64,000 nt of DNA, taken from Acidimicrobiales bacterium (GTDB lineage Bacteria > Actinomycetota > Acidimicrobiia > Acidimicrobiales > Aldehydirespiratoraceae). This document shows, piece by piece, positions 15,640 to 23,485 of this stretch (position 1 is the first letter of the stretch; every line of letters starts with the position of its first letter). Where the stretch lies: NCBI GenBank assembly GCA_029263195.1, contig JAJCXX010000006.1, forward strand, positions 52,890 through 116,889. Reading direction: 5' to 3'. Under the pieces are notes generated by a model. It was not told where the DNA came from. It did no database searches and saw only the letters and a program-made list of their open reading frames with translations. The translations under genes and the position numbers were made by a program.

Positions 15640-16760
15640 TGCATCTCCAGGAATGAACCGCCCCGTTCGAGCGACTCGATGCACTCCTCGACCATCTCGA
15701 GGACCACGTCGGCGCTGCGCTTCACCTTGTTCATCGTGCCTACGATCTGTCCGACCGGATTGAACGCGACGGGCTGGGACTTGTCGGGGTAGCGATTGCC
15801 ACGAACCATGGCCTCGCGTACCGCCATCATCTGCAACGGCATGCCCAGCGTGTCGGGAGCGTCCGGCTGCTCCCAGGCTTCGGTCCAGTCGTTGCGCAAC
15901 ATCCGACACGGTTTGCCTGTCCATGCCCTCGACCGCACAGTGTCCCTGCTCGTGGCCGTGAGGTATGAGTCGATCTGAGAAGGTGACGCGGCGGCCTCCT
16001 CGACCGCGAGCCAGAGCGAGCCGCTCCAGACCCCGGCAGCTCCCAGAGTCAGGGCGGCGGCCATCTGCCGGCCGCTTCCGATACCACCAGCGGCGAGCAC
16101 AGGAATCGGAGCGACCTCGTCTATGACTTGCGGCCACAAGACCATCGAACCGACGTCGCCCGTGTGGCCACCGCCTTCAGACCCTTGGGCAACAATAAAG
16201 TCGAGCCCCGCCACGGCATGTCGGCTGGCCTGAGACGGCGAACCGCAGAGGGCACCGACCGCCCGTCCGCTCTCCTGAATTCGCTCGATCAGATCGGGAG
16301 GTGGGGTGCCGAGGGCGTTGGCGACCATGACCACGTTGGGGTGTCTGAGTATCTCGTCGACTTGGGGGTAGGCCGTTGCCGCGTTCCAGCCCATCAGGCC
16401 CGACCCGAGATCTTCATCCGCCGGCAGCTCGGGCACGTCGTGATCATCGAGGATTTGGTGAACGAACCGACGGTGCTGCTCGGGAATCATGTCGTTGAGG
16501 GTCTGGGTCATCTTGGAGAGGTCCATCTCGCCGGCGCCCTGGTACTTGTTCGGCAGAACAATGTCGACCCCGTAGGGCTTGTCGCCGATGTGATCATCGA
16601 TCCAGTCGAGTTCGATCTCGAGCTGTTCGACGCTGAACCCCACGGCTCCGAGGACACCCAGGCCACCGGCCTTGCTGACAGCCACGACCACGTCGCGACA
16701 GTGCGTGAACGCGTATATCGGAAACTCCATCCCGAATCGTCGGCAAAGCTCGTTGCGCAT
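15636..16760 (-). CDS. nitronate monooxygenase/2-nitropropane dioxygenase-like flavoprotein
   Basis: The 374-residue TIM-barrel protein has features of the NPD family: SKAGGLGVLGA near residue 30, VAQGSEGGGHTG and VLAAGGIGSGRQMAAALTLGAAGVW for FMN phosphate binding, and a His after GGG that aligns with the catalytic base. It is translationally coupled to the CoA-transferase downstream. Many members in acyl-CoA operons act as FMN reductases or dehydrogenases and not on nitroalkanes, so the name gives only the family. It is divergent from folD across about 74 bases. Confidence 0.82.
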   Translation of the reverse strand: MRNELCRRFGMEFPIYAFTHCRDVVVAVSKAGGLGVLGAVGFSVEQLEIELDWIDDHIGDKPYGVDIVLPNKYQGAGEMDLSKMTQTLNDMIPEQHRRFVHQILDDHDVPELPADEDLGSGLMGWNAATAYPQVDEILRHPNVVMVANALGTPPPDLIERIQESGRAVGALCGSPSQASRHAVAGLDFIVAQGSEGGGHTGDVGSMVLWPQVIDEVAPIPVLAAGGIGSGRQMAAALTLGAAGVWSGSLWLAVEEAAASPSQIDSYLTATSRDTVRSRAWTGKPCRMLRNDWTEAWEQPDAPDTLGMPLQMMAVREAMVRGNRYPDKSQPVAFNPVGQIVGTMNKVKRSADVVLEMVEECIESLERGGSFLEMQ

Positions 16761-16834
16761 GTCGGCCCCCTCGGCTGGCGTGTCGGCACGGTAGATCGGC
16801 GAACAGCGGAAGGGAAACCGGTAGGTTGCCGGAT

Positions 16835-17719
16835 GTGACAGATACTGACGATTTCGAACGTACCCCGGGCGGGGCGGTGCTGATGGACGGAAAGCGGCTC
16901 CGCGACGAAATAGTTGCGGGGATTCGGACCGAGATCCGAAAACTCGGTGACCCCAGCATCACTCTCGCGACGGTGCTGGTGGGCGCCGACAAGCCGAGCC
17001 AGATCTACGTCCGAAACAAGCACCGCAAGGCCGAAGAGTCCGGCATGGTGTCTCGTCACGTCGAGCTCGCCGTCGACTCCACTCAGGATGAGGTTGAGGA
17101 GGCGGTGAGTGATCTCGTCAATGATCCTGCCGTCCACGGCATCCTCGTACAGCTACCTCTTCCGGAGGGCCTCGATGCCGAGCGGGTGCTCGACTTGATC
17201 CCTCCGGAGAAGGATGTCGACGGTCTCACCGAACGTTCGATGGGTCGCCTCGTGCGCGGACGACCCGGTCTCGTGCCGTGTACCCCGCTCGGCGTGATGC
17301 GCCTGCTCGATCGTTACGGAGTTTCCACGAGCGGCAAGCGAGCGGTGGTGATCGGCAGATCAACCCTCGTGGGGCTGCCCCAGGTTCTGTTGCTCGGCCG
17401 CAAGGGCGTCGATGCCACACCAACTCTGGCCCACAGCCGAACCGCAGATCTTGCCGCGCAGTGCCGAGAGGCCGACATCCTCGTCGCCGCCGCGGGCATG
17501 GCTGGTTTGGTCACCGCCGATTTCGTAAAGCCAGGAGCGGCGGTCTTCGACGTCGGGATCTCTCGCACTGAGGGCGGCATCGTCGGCGATGTCGACTTCG
17601 ATGGAGTGGAGGGGATTGCCGGAGCAATCACCCCCATGCCCGGCGGCACCGGGCCCATGACCATTGGTTGTCTGATGGAGAACACCCTCACGGCCGCCAA
17701 GCTGCTCGGAGCAATCTGA
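16835..17719 (+). CDS. folD: FolD, methylene-THF dehydrogenase/methenyl-THF cyclohydrolase
   Basis: The protein oxidises 5,10-methylene-THF to 10-formyl-THF in the cytoplasm. It has the catalytic Tyr-x3-Lys (IYVRNKHRKAEE), the QLPLP strand, PPEKDVDGL, the NADP site (VVIGRSTLVGLP) and PGGTGPMTIGCLMENT at the end. Start choice is uncertain: GTG 16835 is used, TTG 16826 and ATG 16883 are possible. The NADP loop reads VGLPQVLLLG, where VGxP plus small residues is usual, and could alter cofactor preference. Together with formate-THF ligase and formate dehydrogenase in this window it completes C1 oxidation to CO2. Confidence 0.92.
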   Translation: MTDTDDFERTPGGAVLMDGKRLRDEIVAGIRTEIRKLGDPSITLATVLVGADKPSQIYVRNKHRKAEESGMVSRHVELAVDSTQDEVEEAVSDLVNDPAVHGILVQLPLPEGLDAERVLDLIPPEKDVDGLTERSMGRLVRGRPGLVPCTPLGVMRLLDRYGVSTSGKRAVVIGRSTLVGLPQVLLLGRKGVDATPTLAHSRTADLAAQCREADILVAAAGMAGLVTADFVKPGAAVFDVGISRTEGGIVGDVDFDGVEGIAGAITPMPGGTGPMTIGCLMENTLTAAKLLGAI

Positions 17720-17737
17720 CCGCCCGTCGGTGGTGCC

Positions 17738-18985
17738 CTACGACGGCGCCAAGTGGGCAGTCGCTCCGCATCCCAACATGCGCAGGAAGATCCCCGATCG
17801 AGGCTTCGGCGAGAAGTACGACGACTTCGGTGGCATGAGATCGCCGGCTTCGGCCACGGCCATCAAGTCGGCGATGTCGGTCGGGTAGACCAGGAAACCG
17901 ACAGAGTCGTCGAGGTCGCAGCGCCTCATCAGCTCATCGACACCAGAGGGAGCCGGCACGTAGTCGACCCCGCTCTGCTCGGCCAGTTCGTCGACCCCCA
18001 TTACGCCGCCGATGACGCTGTGGCGAAGGCGCTCGACGTCGAGTGAAGCCAAGGCCGATGGATGGTCGGCCGAGTGAAGGCTCAGCTTGAACCAGCGTTT
18101 GTCGGTGTAGACCCCGATCTCGCCTCGTTCGGTGGGATCGGCGGCGGAGGCGTCGGCGACCGGAGTGACGGTGCCGGTGATCGCCAGAGCAGCCAAGAAG
18201 CTTTCGGTGTCGTGGACATCCGAGCCCGGGGATCGGCGGTGAAATGCTTCGATCCGAAGCTCGGTGTCGGGGAACAACACCGCGAGAGTTCGTGAGAACG
18301 CCGGATCGTCGGGGTGGGCATCTCGGCCGGCGACAGCGGCAGCCGAACGGTGATGCCCATCGGTGACATAGACCGACTCATCGGCGAGGAGTCGAGCAGC
18401 GTGCTCGGTGTCGACGGTGCTCAGAGTCCAGATCTCGTGCTGGACACCTTCGATGAAATGGTCGACATCGGGCACCGACTCTGTCGTGTGATGCAGCAGC
18501 GACTGCAGTTCAGGGTTGGTCCGGTGGGTGAGAGCCACCGGAGATGAGGTGGCGCCGACGACCTCGAGATGGTGGCCGAGCAACTGCGCTCGCTCGGGCC
18601 TGACGTTTTCGTGGGTGAGGATTCGCCCATCGAAGAATCCACCGATATCGAGCGCCGCCACCACGCCGGTCTGGGCATGGTCGGGCCCGGTGAGGCGATA
18701 GACGTAGAGGGCAGGGCGACCGGTAGGGGCGAACGCCCCAGCCTCGAGAATGCGGGAGAGCGTGGTTGCACCTCGGGCCAGAAGCTCCTCGTTGGTGGGG
18801 TTGTCGCCGGGCTGAAGGTCGGCCCGTGACCGAGTCACCCCTAGGAAGCTGAACGGGTTGTCGTCGACTTCGGATCTTCGTTGGGCAGGTGACTTGGAGT
18901 CGTACGCGCCAGCCACCACGCGATCGGCCCATTCCGGCCTCACGAGCCAGCCCGCGAACGCGGAGAAGAGTGGTCTGGTGCTCAT
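17738..18985 (-). CDS. DUF1015 family protein
   Basis: This is a 415-residue protein with the DUF1015 hallmarks YVTDGHHRSAAA and PPKSSYFSPKPRSGIFLR, and an N-terminal half resembling KaiC/HAD-free DUF1015 proteins found beside SerA. Its ATG overlaps the stop of the SerA-like gene by 4 bases, and this serA-DUF1015 pairing is widespread. Some archaeal relatives have been shown to act as serine kinases (SerK-type families share the DGHHR motif), so a link to serine metabolism is plausible but not shown here. Confidence 0.8.
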   Translation of the reverse strand: MSTRPLFSAFAGWLVRPEWADRVVAGAYDSKSPAQRRSEVDDNPFSFLGVTRSRADLQPGDNPTNEELLARGATTLSRILEAGAFAPTGRPALYVYRLTGPDHAQTGVVAALDIGGFFDGRILTHENVRPERAQLLGHHLEVVGATSSPVALTHRTNPELQSLLHHTTESVPDVDHFIEGVQHEIWTLSTVDTEHAARLLADESVYVTDGHHRSAAAVAGRDAHPDDPAFSRTLAVLFPDTELRIEAFHRRSPGSDVHDTESFLAALAITGTVTPVADASAADPTERGEIGVYTDKRWFKLSLHSADHPSALASLDVERLRHSVIGGVMGVDELAEQSGVDYVPAPSGVDELMRRCDLDDSVGFLVYPTDIADLMAVAEAGDLMPPKSSYFSPKPRSGIFLRMLGCGATAHLAPS

Positions 18986-20187
18986 GCGTGGGTGACCGAC
19001 ACCTGGATCACATCGCTGAGCTGCTGAATATCGTGGAGGGTCGACTCCGGCACCAGCTGGTTCACATCGATTGTTGCCACCGCTGCGGTTGCCCCCGCGA
19101 AGACACGATTCCGCATGTTGGAGATGTTGAGATTGGACCTTCTGAGGACCTCGAGCACCGACGCCAGGACACCGATGCGATCGAGATGTCGGACGGAAAT
19201 AGTGGCGGCGCGAGGGGAAGCCTCTTCGAGGTTGACGCAGTTGGACACGAGTCCGTGCCGGTAGGCGTCGATCGCGTCGACCGTGCCCTCGGCCACGGCC
19301 GCCTGGGCCTGATCGGTCGAGGCACCAACGTGATGGGTGGCCACGACGTTGGGGTGGCGGGCCACAACGGAGTCAAAATCGGCCGACCCTCCGGCTGGCT
19401 CGTTGGCGAAAACATCGAGGCCGGCTCTGAATCCGCGGTTGTCCATCGCATCGATGAGGGCAGCTTCGTCGACAACGTTGCCCCGCGAGGTGTTGATCAA
19501 GGTGGCTCCGTCGCGCATCTTGGAGAGAAAGCCAGAGTCGACCATGCCAACGGTCGATTCGGACCCGGGCACGTGGAGGCTGACGACGTCGGCGGCGGCC
19601 AGCAATTCGTCGAGGGTGTCGACGAAGGAGATTCCGGCCGCTTCGGCCCGATCCAAGGTCTTGGCCGACCGTCCCGACTTGGAGACGGCGATCACGTTCA
19701 TCCCGAAACCGGTCGCCCGCTCGGCCACGGCCATTCCGATGTCGCCGACCCCGATGATCGCCAGGGTGCGGCCGAACAGCCCCCGGGCCTTGGAGTAGGT
19801 CTTCTTGTTCCACCTTCCGTTGCGGGCATCGGAGGTGGCGTCGGCGATATGGCGGTCTCCGCTGATCAGGAGTCCCAGCGTCAGCTCCGCGACAGCCAAG
19901 GCGTTGCGGCCCGGAACGTTGCAGACGAACACTCCGAGTTCGGCGGCGCGGTCGCAATCGATGCTGTTGGTGCCGGCGCCCGCTCTGACCACGAGTCCGA
20001 GCTTGGCGGCGGCATCGAGGGCAGCACTCGTGACCTTGGTGGATCGGACGACGAGAATCTCGGCATCGGCGATGTGATCGGGGAGAGATTCGGCAGTGAG
20101 GTCGGGCTTGGATACAACCTCGTCACCCGCGCTCTCCAGCCGGTTCACGGCGTCGTCGGGAAGTCGATCGGCGAGCAGTACCTTCAT
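18982..20187 (-). CDS. serA: D-3-phosphoglycerate dehydrogenase-like, SerA
   Basis: This is a D-isomer-specific 2-hydroxyacid dehydrogenase of 401 residues. It has the NAD motif (LAIIGVGDIGMAVAERA), catalytic Arg in INTSRGNVVDEAAL, Glu in LDVFANEP and His in THHVGAST. The ACT-type C-terminal domain (ISVRHLDRIGVLASVLEVL) identifies the short SerA class that is often feedback-sensitive to serine. The GTG/ATG/ATG cluster at 20199-20187 leaves the exact start open; 20187 has GGAG at a workable distance. A GTTCC-N7-GGAAC site 49 bases upstream suggests control with the C1 genes. It supplies serine/glycine flux. Confidence 0.86.
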   Translation of the reverse strand: MKVLLADRLPDDAVNRLESAGDEVVSKPDLTAESLPDHIADAEILVVRSTKVTSAALDAAAKLGLVVRAGAGTNSIDCDRAAELGVFVCNVPGRNALAVAELTLGLLISGDRHIADATSDARNGRWNKKTYSKARGLFGRTLAIIGVGDIGMAVAERATGFGMNVIAVSKSGRSAKTLDRAEAAGISFVDTLDELLAAADVVSLHVPGSESTVGMVDSGFLSKMRDGATLINTSRGNVVDEAALIDAMDNRGFRAGLDVFANEPAGGSADFDSVVARHPNVVATHHVGASTDQAQAAVAEGTVDAIDAYRHGLVSNCVNLEEASPRAATISVRHLDRIGVLASVLEVLRRSNLNISNMRNRVFAGATAAVATIDVNQLVPESTLHDIQQLSDVIQVSVTHA

Positions 20188-20235
20188 CATCGTCTCCACA
20201 TCATCGAGTCGGGTCCGGTTTTGTATGGCGCAACG

Positions 20236-20252
20236 GTTCCGGATGGCGGAAC
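20236..20252. promoter_or_regulatory. candidate IclR operator upstream of serA
   Basis: GTTCC-N7-GGAAC, a perfect 5-bp inverted repeat with the same 7-base spacing as the sites upstream of iclR and in the fhs promoter. It lies 49-65 bases before the serA start codon on the reverse strand, in the divergent gap shared with folC. Confidence 0.6.
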
Positions 20253-20348
20253 GACTCTATCGGTGTGAGCCCTGCTGGTCGGATGCGACGATTCGCCGGC
20301 TCACCTATCCTCGACCCATGGTGTCGCAAGCGGCATGCTGACGTCCAA

Positions 20349-21623
20349 ATGACCGAGATCCCGAACTCCGAGATGTCGGAGCAACCCCTGGACGAGGCCC
20401 AGTTCAGGAGCTGGCTCGATCGTCTTGCGGCCTCGCGTGCGCCACGAGGCGCGGAGGGCTTGGATCACGCCCGAGAATTCTTCGCCTTGCTCGGCAATCC
20501 CCAGAACCGGGTGCAGGCGGTGCACGTACTCGGCACCGCTGGCAAGGGCACGACAGCTCATCTCACAACTCTTCGGCTGCTCGACGCTGGCCTGGATGTG
20601 GCCACGCACATGTCGCCCCATGTCCATGATCCCCGCGAACGATTTCTCATCAACGGGGCCATGCCTCCTTGGTCGCTGGTGCTGTCCGCCGTTCCCGAGA
20701 TGGTCTCGGCCGTCGAGCAAACACGCCTCCGCACCGGTCGGCGACCGAGCTACTTCGCGGTGACGGCAGCCATCGCCTGCGTGCTCGGCCGGAGGTCGGA
20801 GTCCGATGTCCTGGTGATCGAGGCTGGAATTGGTGGCCGATTCGACGCCACCAATGTAATCGGCCGTCCCGACCGCGTCGTGGTCGTGACGGCGATCGGG
20901 CTCGACCATGTCGACGTACTCGGCTCATCCGCTGAGGAGATTGCCCTGGAGAAGGCCGCGGCGATCGAGGGAGCCGCCTTCGTGGTGCTAGCGCCTCAGT
21001 CCAGCGAGAAGGCAGCCCGCGTGGTGTTGAAGGAAACCGAACGGATGGGTGTGCCGCTTCGGTCGGTCGATCTGAGTCCGGACGAGGACTGGAGGGTCCA
21101 GGCCGACGCGGTGGCCGCTGAAGTCGAAAGAATCATTACCGGTAGCGCGGTGGTGTCAACGGCAGTCCCGAAGTCTCTACCTCCCGGCCGCTTCGAGGTC
21201 CGAGAGGTGGCCGGTCGGCGTCTGGTGCTCGACGGGGCCCACAACGCTGTCAAGCTCCTGGGACTTCTCGACACATTGCGGAGATTCGAGGCGGGTCGGG
21301 TCGCCTGCGTCGTGGCGGCCGTGAGCCACTCCAAGGACCTGAAATCCTGTTCCGAGGTGATGGTCGAGATGTCGCCGACCGTGATCGCTACAGAGTTCAC
21401 GCCCGATGTGATCGGAACCGGTCCACGATCGTGGCCGGTAGACGACCTGACCAACGCGTTGCGCCGGGCATCGCTCGACACTCGAATAGTCATTGCACGC
21501 GACACGACAGAAGCGGCCGCTCAGGCGATCGCCGTGTCTGAAGAAGGTGACACCATCGTCGTTACCGGCTCGTTCTTCCACCTGGCAGCAGTGGCCGACG
21601 CGATCGTCGGTCGGGTCAGCTGA
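20349..21623 (+). CDS. folC: FolC-like folylpolyglutamate synthase (Mur ligase family)
   Basis: The 424-residue protein has the ATP loop GTAGKGTTAHL, the folate-ligase substrate segment THMSPHVHDPRERF, EAGIGGRFDATNVI, LDHVDVLG with a metal-binding His, and a C-terminal domain starting RLVLDGAHNA. These are FolC features (addition of glutamate to folates, possibly also dihydrofolate synthesis). ATG 20349 is used; an upstream in-frame extension is not protein-like. Its 3' end overlaps the convergent formate-THF ligase gene by 8 bases. Polyglutamylation would favour the THF enzymes encoded nearby. Confidence 0.88.
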   Translation: MTEIPNSEMSEQPLDEAQFRSWLDRLAASRAPRGAEGLDHAREFFALLGNPQNRVQAVHVLGTAGKGTTAHLTTLRLLDAGLDVATHMSPHVHDPRERFLINGAMPPWSLVLSAVPEMVSAVEQTRLRTGRRPSYFAVTAAIACVLGRRSESDVLVIEAGIGGRFDATNVIGRPDRVVVVTAIGLDHVDVLGSSAEEIALEKAAAIEGAAFVVLAPQSSEKAARVVLKETERMGVPLRSVDLSPDEDWRVQADAVAAEVERIITGSAVVSTAVPKSLPPGRFEVREVAGRRLVLDGAHNAVKLLGLLDTLRRFEAGRVACVVAAVSHSKDLKSCSEVMVEMSPTVIATEFTPDVIGTGPRSWPVDDLTNALRRASLDTRIVIARDTTEAAAQAIAVSEEGDTIVVTGSFFHLAAVADAIVGRVS

Positions 21624-23313
21624 GCCCGACGATGTTGCCCTCGGCGTCGATGTCGATCGATTGAGCCGCCGGTTTCTTGCCGAGTCCGGGCATGGTTCGC
21701 ATCTCACCACAGATTGGGTAGATGAACCCGGCGCCGACCGCGGCGCGTACCTCGCGAACCGGCAAAGTCCAGCCGGTGGGGGCACCTTTCAGTTTCGGGT
21801 CGTGAGACAGCGAGAGGTGGGTCTTGGCGATGCACACGGGCAGTTCGCCGAGTCCGGCATCGGTGTAGCTGGCGAGCTGCTTGTCGGCTGCCACCGAATA
21901 CTCCACTCCATCGGCCCCGTAGATCTTCGTGGCAACCGCGTGGATCTTGTCCTTGAGTGATGCCTCGTCGGCGTAGAGGGTGCGGAACTCGCTGGGCTCG
22001 GCAGCGGCCTCGGCCACGGCTTCAGCGAGTTCGATTGCGCCCTTGCCACCGTTGGTGAAGTGGTTGCTGACGGCTGATCGTGCACCGTACTCGTCGGCGA
22101 TCTCGGCAATGGCTGCGATATCGGCTTCGTGATCGCCCGGGAACGCGTTGATTGCCACCACGGGTGTGGCCCCGTGCAGCTGCATGTTCTCGAGTTGCTT
22201 GCGGAGATTGTCGCCACCCATGTGGACCTCGTCGGGGTTCTCGGCGAGAAGTGCCTCGGGGAGTGGCTTTCCGGCCACGATTCTGTGGTTGCCGGAGTGG
22301 GCCTTGAGGCCACGCACGGTCGCCACGAGCACGGCGGCGTCGGGTTCGATCCCCGAGTTGCGGCACTTGATGTTGAAGAACCTCTCGGCACCCATGTCGG
22401 CACCGAAACCGGCTTCGGTGAGAAGGAAGTCTCCGGTGTGGATTCCGACCTGGTCGGCCACGATCGACGAGTTGCCGGTGGCGATGTTTCCGAACGGTCC
22501 GGTGTGAACGAGAGCGGCCGTGCCCTCCATGGTCTGCATGAGATTGGGCTTGATCGCCTCACGGAGAATCACAGCCATCGAACCGGCCGCGCCGATGTCG
22601 TCGGCGCTGACCGAGGTTCCGGCCTTGGTGTAGCCCACGACGATGCGTCCGAGTCGGGTGCGGAGATCCTGCAGCGACGTGCACAGGGCGAGGGAGGTCA
22701 TGACCTCGGACGCCGCGGTGATGTCGAAACCGGTCTCGCGCGGAATGCCGTCGAGACGTCCCCCGAGCCCGATCGTGGTGTTGCGAAGAGCCCGATCGTT
22801 GATATCGAGCACGCGCCGCCACGTGACGTTGTGGATGTCGAGACCGAGGTCGTTGCCGTGGTAGATGTGGGCGTCGACCATGGCCGAGCACAAGTTGTGG
22901 GCTGCGGTCACGGCGTGCATGTCGCCGGTGAGATGCAGGTTGAAGAGTTCCATCGGAACGACCTGGCTGTATCCGCCTCCGGCCGCCCCGCCCTTGATGC
23001 CGAATGTCGGCCCCATCGATGGCTGGCGAATGGCGATCGTGGCCGTGCGCCCGAGGTATTGGAACGCCTGGCCCAGACCGACCGCAGTGGTTGTCTTCCC
23101 CTCGCCGAGCGGGGTCGGGGTGATGGCGGACACGACGACGTATTTGGCTCGCGGCCGGTCGCTCATCTTGTCGATGGCGTCGAGAGAGATCTTCGCAGCA
23201 CCCTTGCCGTACATTTCCAGCGAATCGGCCGGAATACCGGCTTCTGCGGCGATTTCGGACAGGGGCCGAAGCGTCGCATTGTTGGCGATTTCGAGGTCGC
23301 TGGGGAAGGTCAT
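21616..23313 (-). CDS. fhs: formate-tetrahydrofolate ligase
   Basis: This 565-residue enzyme interconverts formate + ATP + THF with 10-formyl-THF. The N-terminal signature (DLEIANNATLRPLSEIAAEAGI), the ATP loop TPTPLGEGKTTTAVGLGQA, IRQPSMGPTFGIKGGAAGGGYSQV and VATVRGLKAHSG are classic for the family, and the length is close to the usual 557. ATG 23313 is chosen; the long upstream extension is not protein-like. In a C1-oxidising cell it can run towards formate and make ATP. It is divergent from the dehydrogenase operon across a 172-base gap holding two candidate IclR sites. Confidence 0.96.
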   Translation of the reverse strand: MTFPSDLEIANNATLRPLSEIAAEAGIPADSLEMYGKGAAKISLDAIDKMSDRPRAKYVVVSAITPTPLGEGKTTTAVGLGQAFQYLGRTATIAIRQPSMGPTFGIKGGAAGGGYSQVVPMELFNLHLTGDMHAVTAAHNLCSAMVDAHIYHGNDLGLDIHNVTWRRVLDINDRALRNTTIGLGGRLDGIPRETGFDITAASEVMTSLALCTSLQDLRTRLGRIVVGYTKAGTSVSADDIGAAGSMAVILREAIKPNLMQTMEGTAALVHTGPFGNIATGNSSIVADQVGIHTGDFLLTEAGFGADMGAERFFNIKCRNSGIEPDAAVLVATVRGLKAHSGNHRIVAGKPLPEALLAENPDEVHMGGDNLRKQLENMQLHGATPVVAINAFPGDHEADIAAIAEIADEYGARSAVSNHFTNGGKGAIELAEAVAEAAAEPSEFRTLYADEASLKDKIHAVATKIYGADGVEYSVAADKQLASYTDAGLGELPVCIAKTHLSLSHDPKLKGAPTGWTLPVREVRAAVGAGFIYPICGEMRTMPGLGKKPAAQSIDIDAEGNIVGLS

Positions 23314-23360
23314 CAGGGCTCCGCTGTTTCGATATCCAGATATTGGCGTTGCTAGTGTTC

Positions 23361-23395
23361 GTTCCGTATGTTGGAACAGTTCCAACATACAGAAC
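23361..23395. promoter_or_regulatory. tandem candidate IclR operators in the fhs/dehydrogenase divergent promoter
   Basis: Two sites 18 bases apart: GTTCC-N7-GGAAC at 23361-23377 and GTTCC-N7-AGAAC at 23379-23395. Together they form a longer palindrome, with 11-bp perfect arms (GTATGTTGGAA / TTCCAACATAC) around CAG. A possible -35/-10 pair for the rightward promoter, TTGGCG (23343) and TATGTT (23367) with 18-base spacing, overlaps the first site, which would fit repression. The promoter call is only tentative. Confidence 0.62.
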
Positions 23396-23485
23396 GTGAC
23401 GACGTAGACGGGTGCGGCCCGACAATTCCCGCGTAGGTCCGAACGCTGCAGGGCAACAATATCAACCGCCTCTCGAGGAGTGAAC

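Noticed and set aside
22129..23355. Long forward open frame of 408 residues opposite formate-THF ligase, and a similar 459-residue one at 18889-20268
   Set aside because: Both lie fully antisense to strongly conserved genes and show no recognisable domain.
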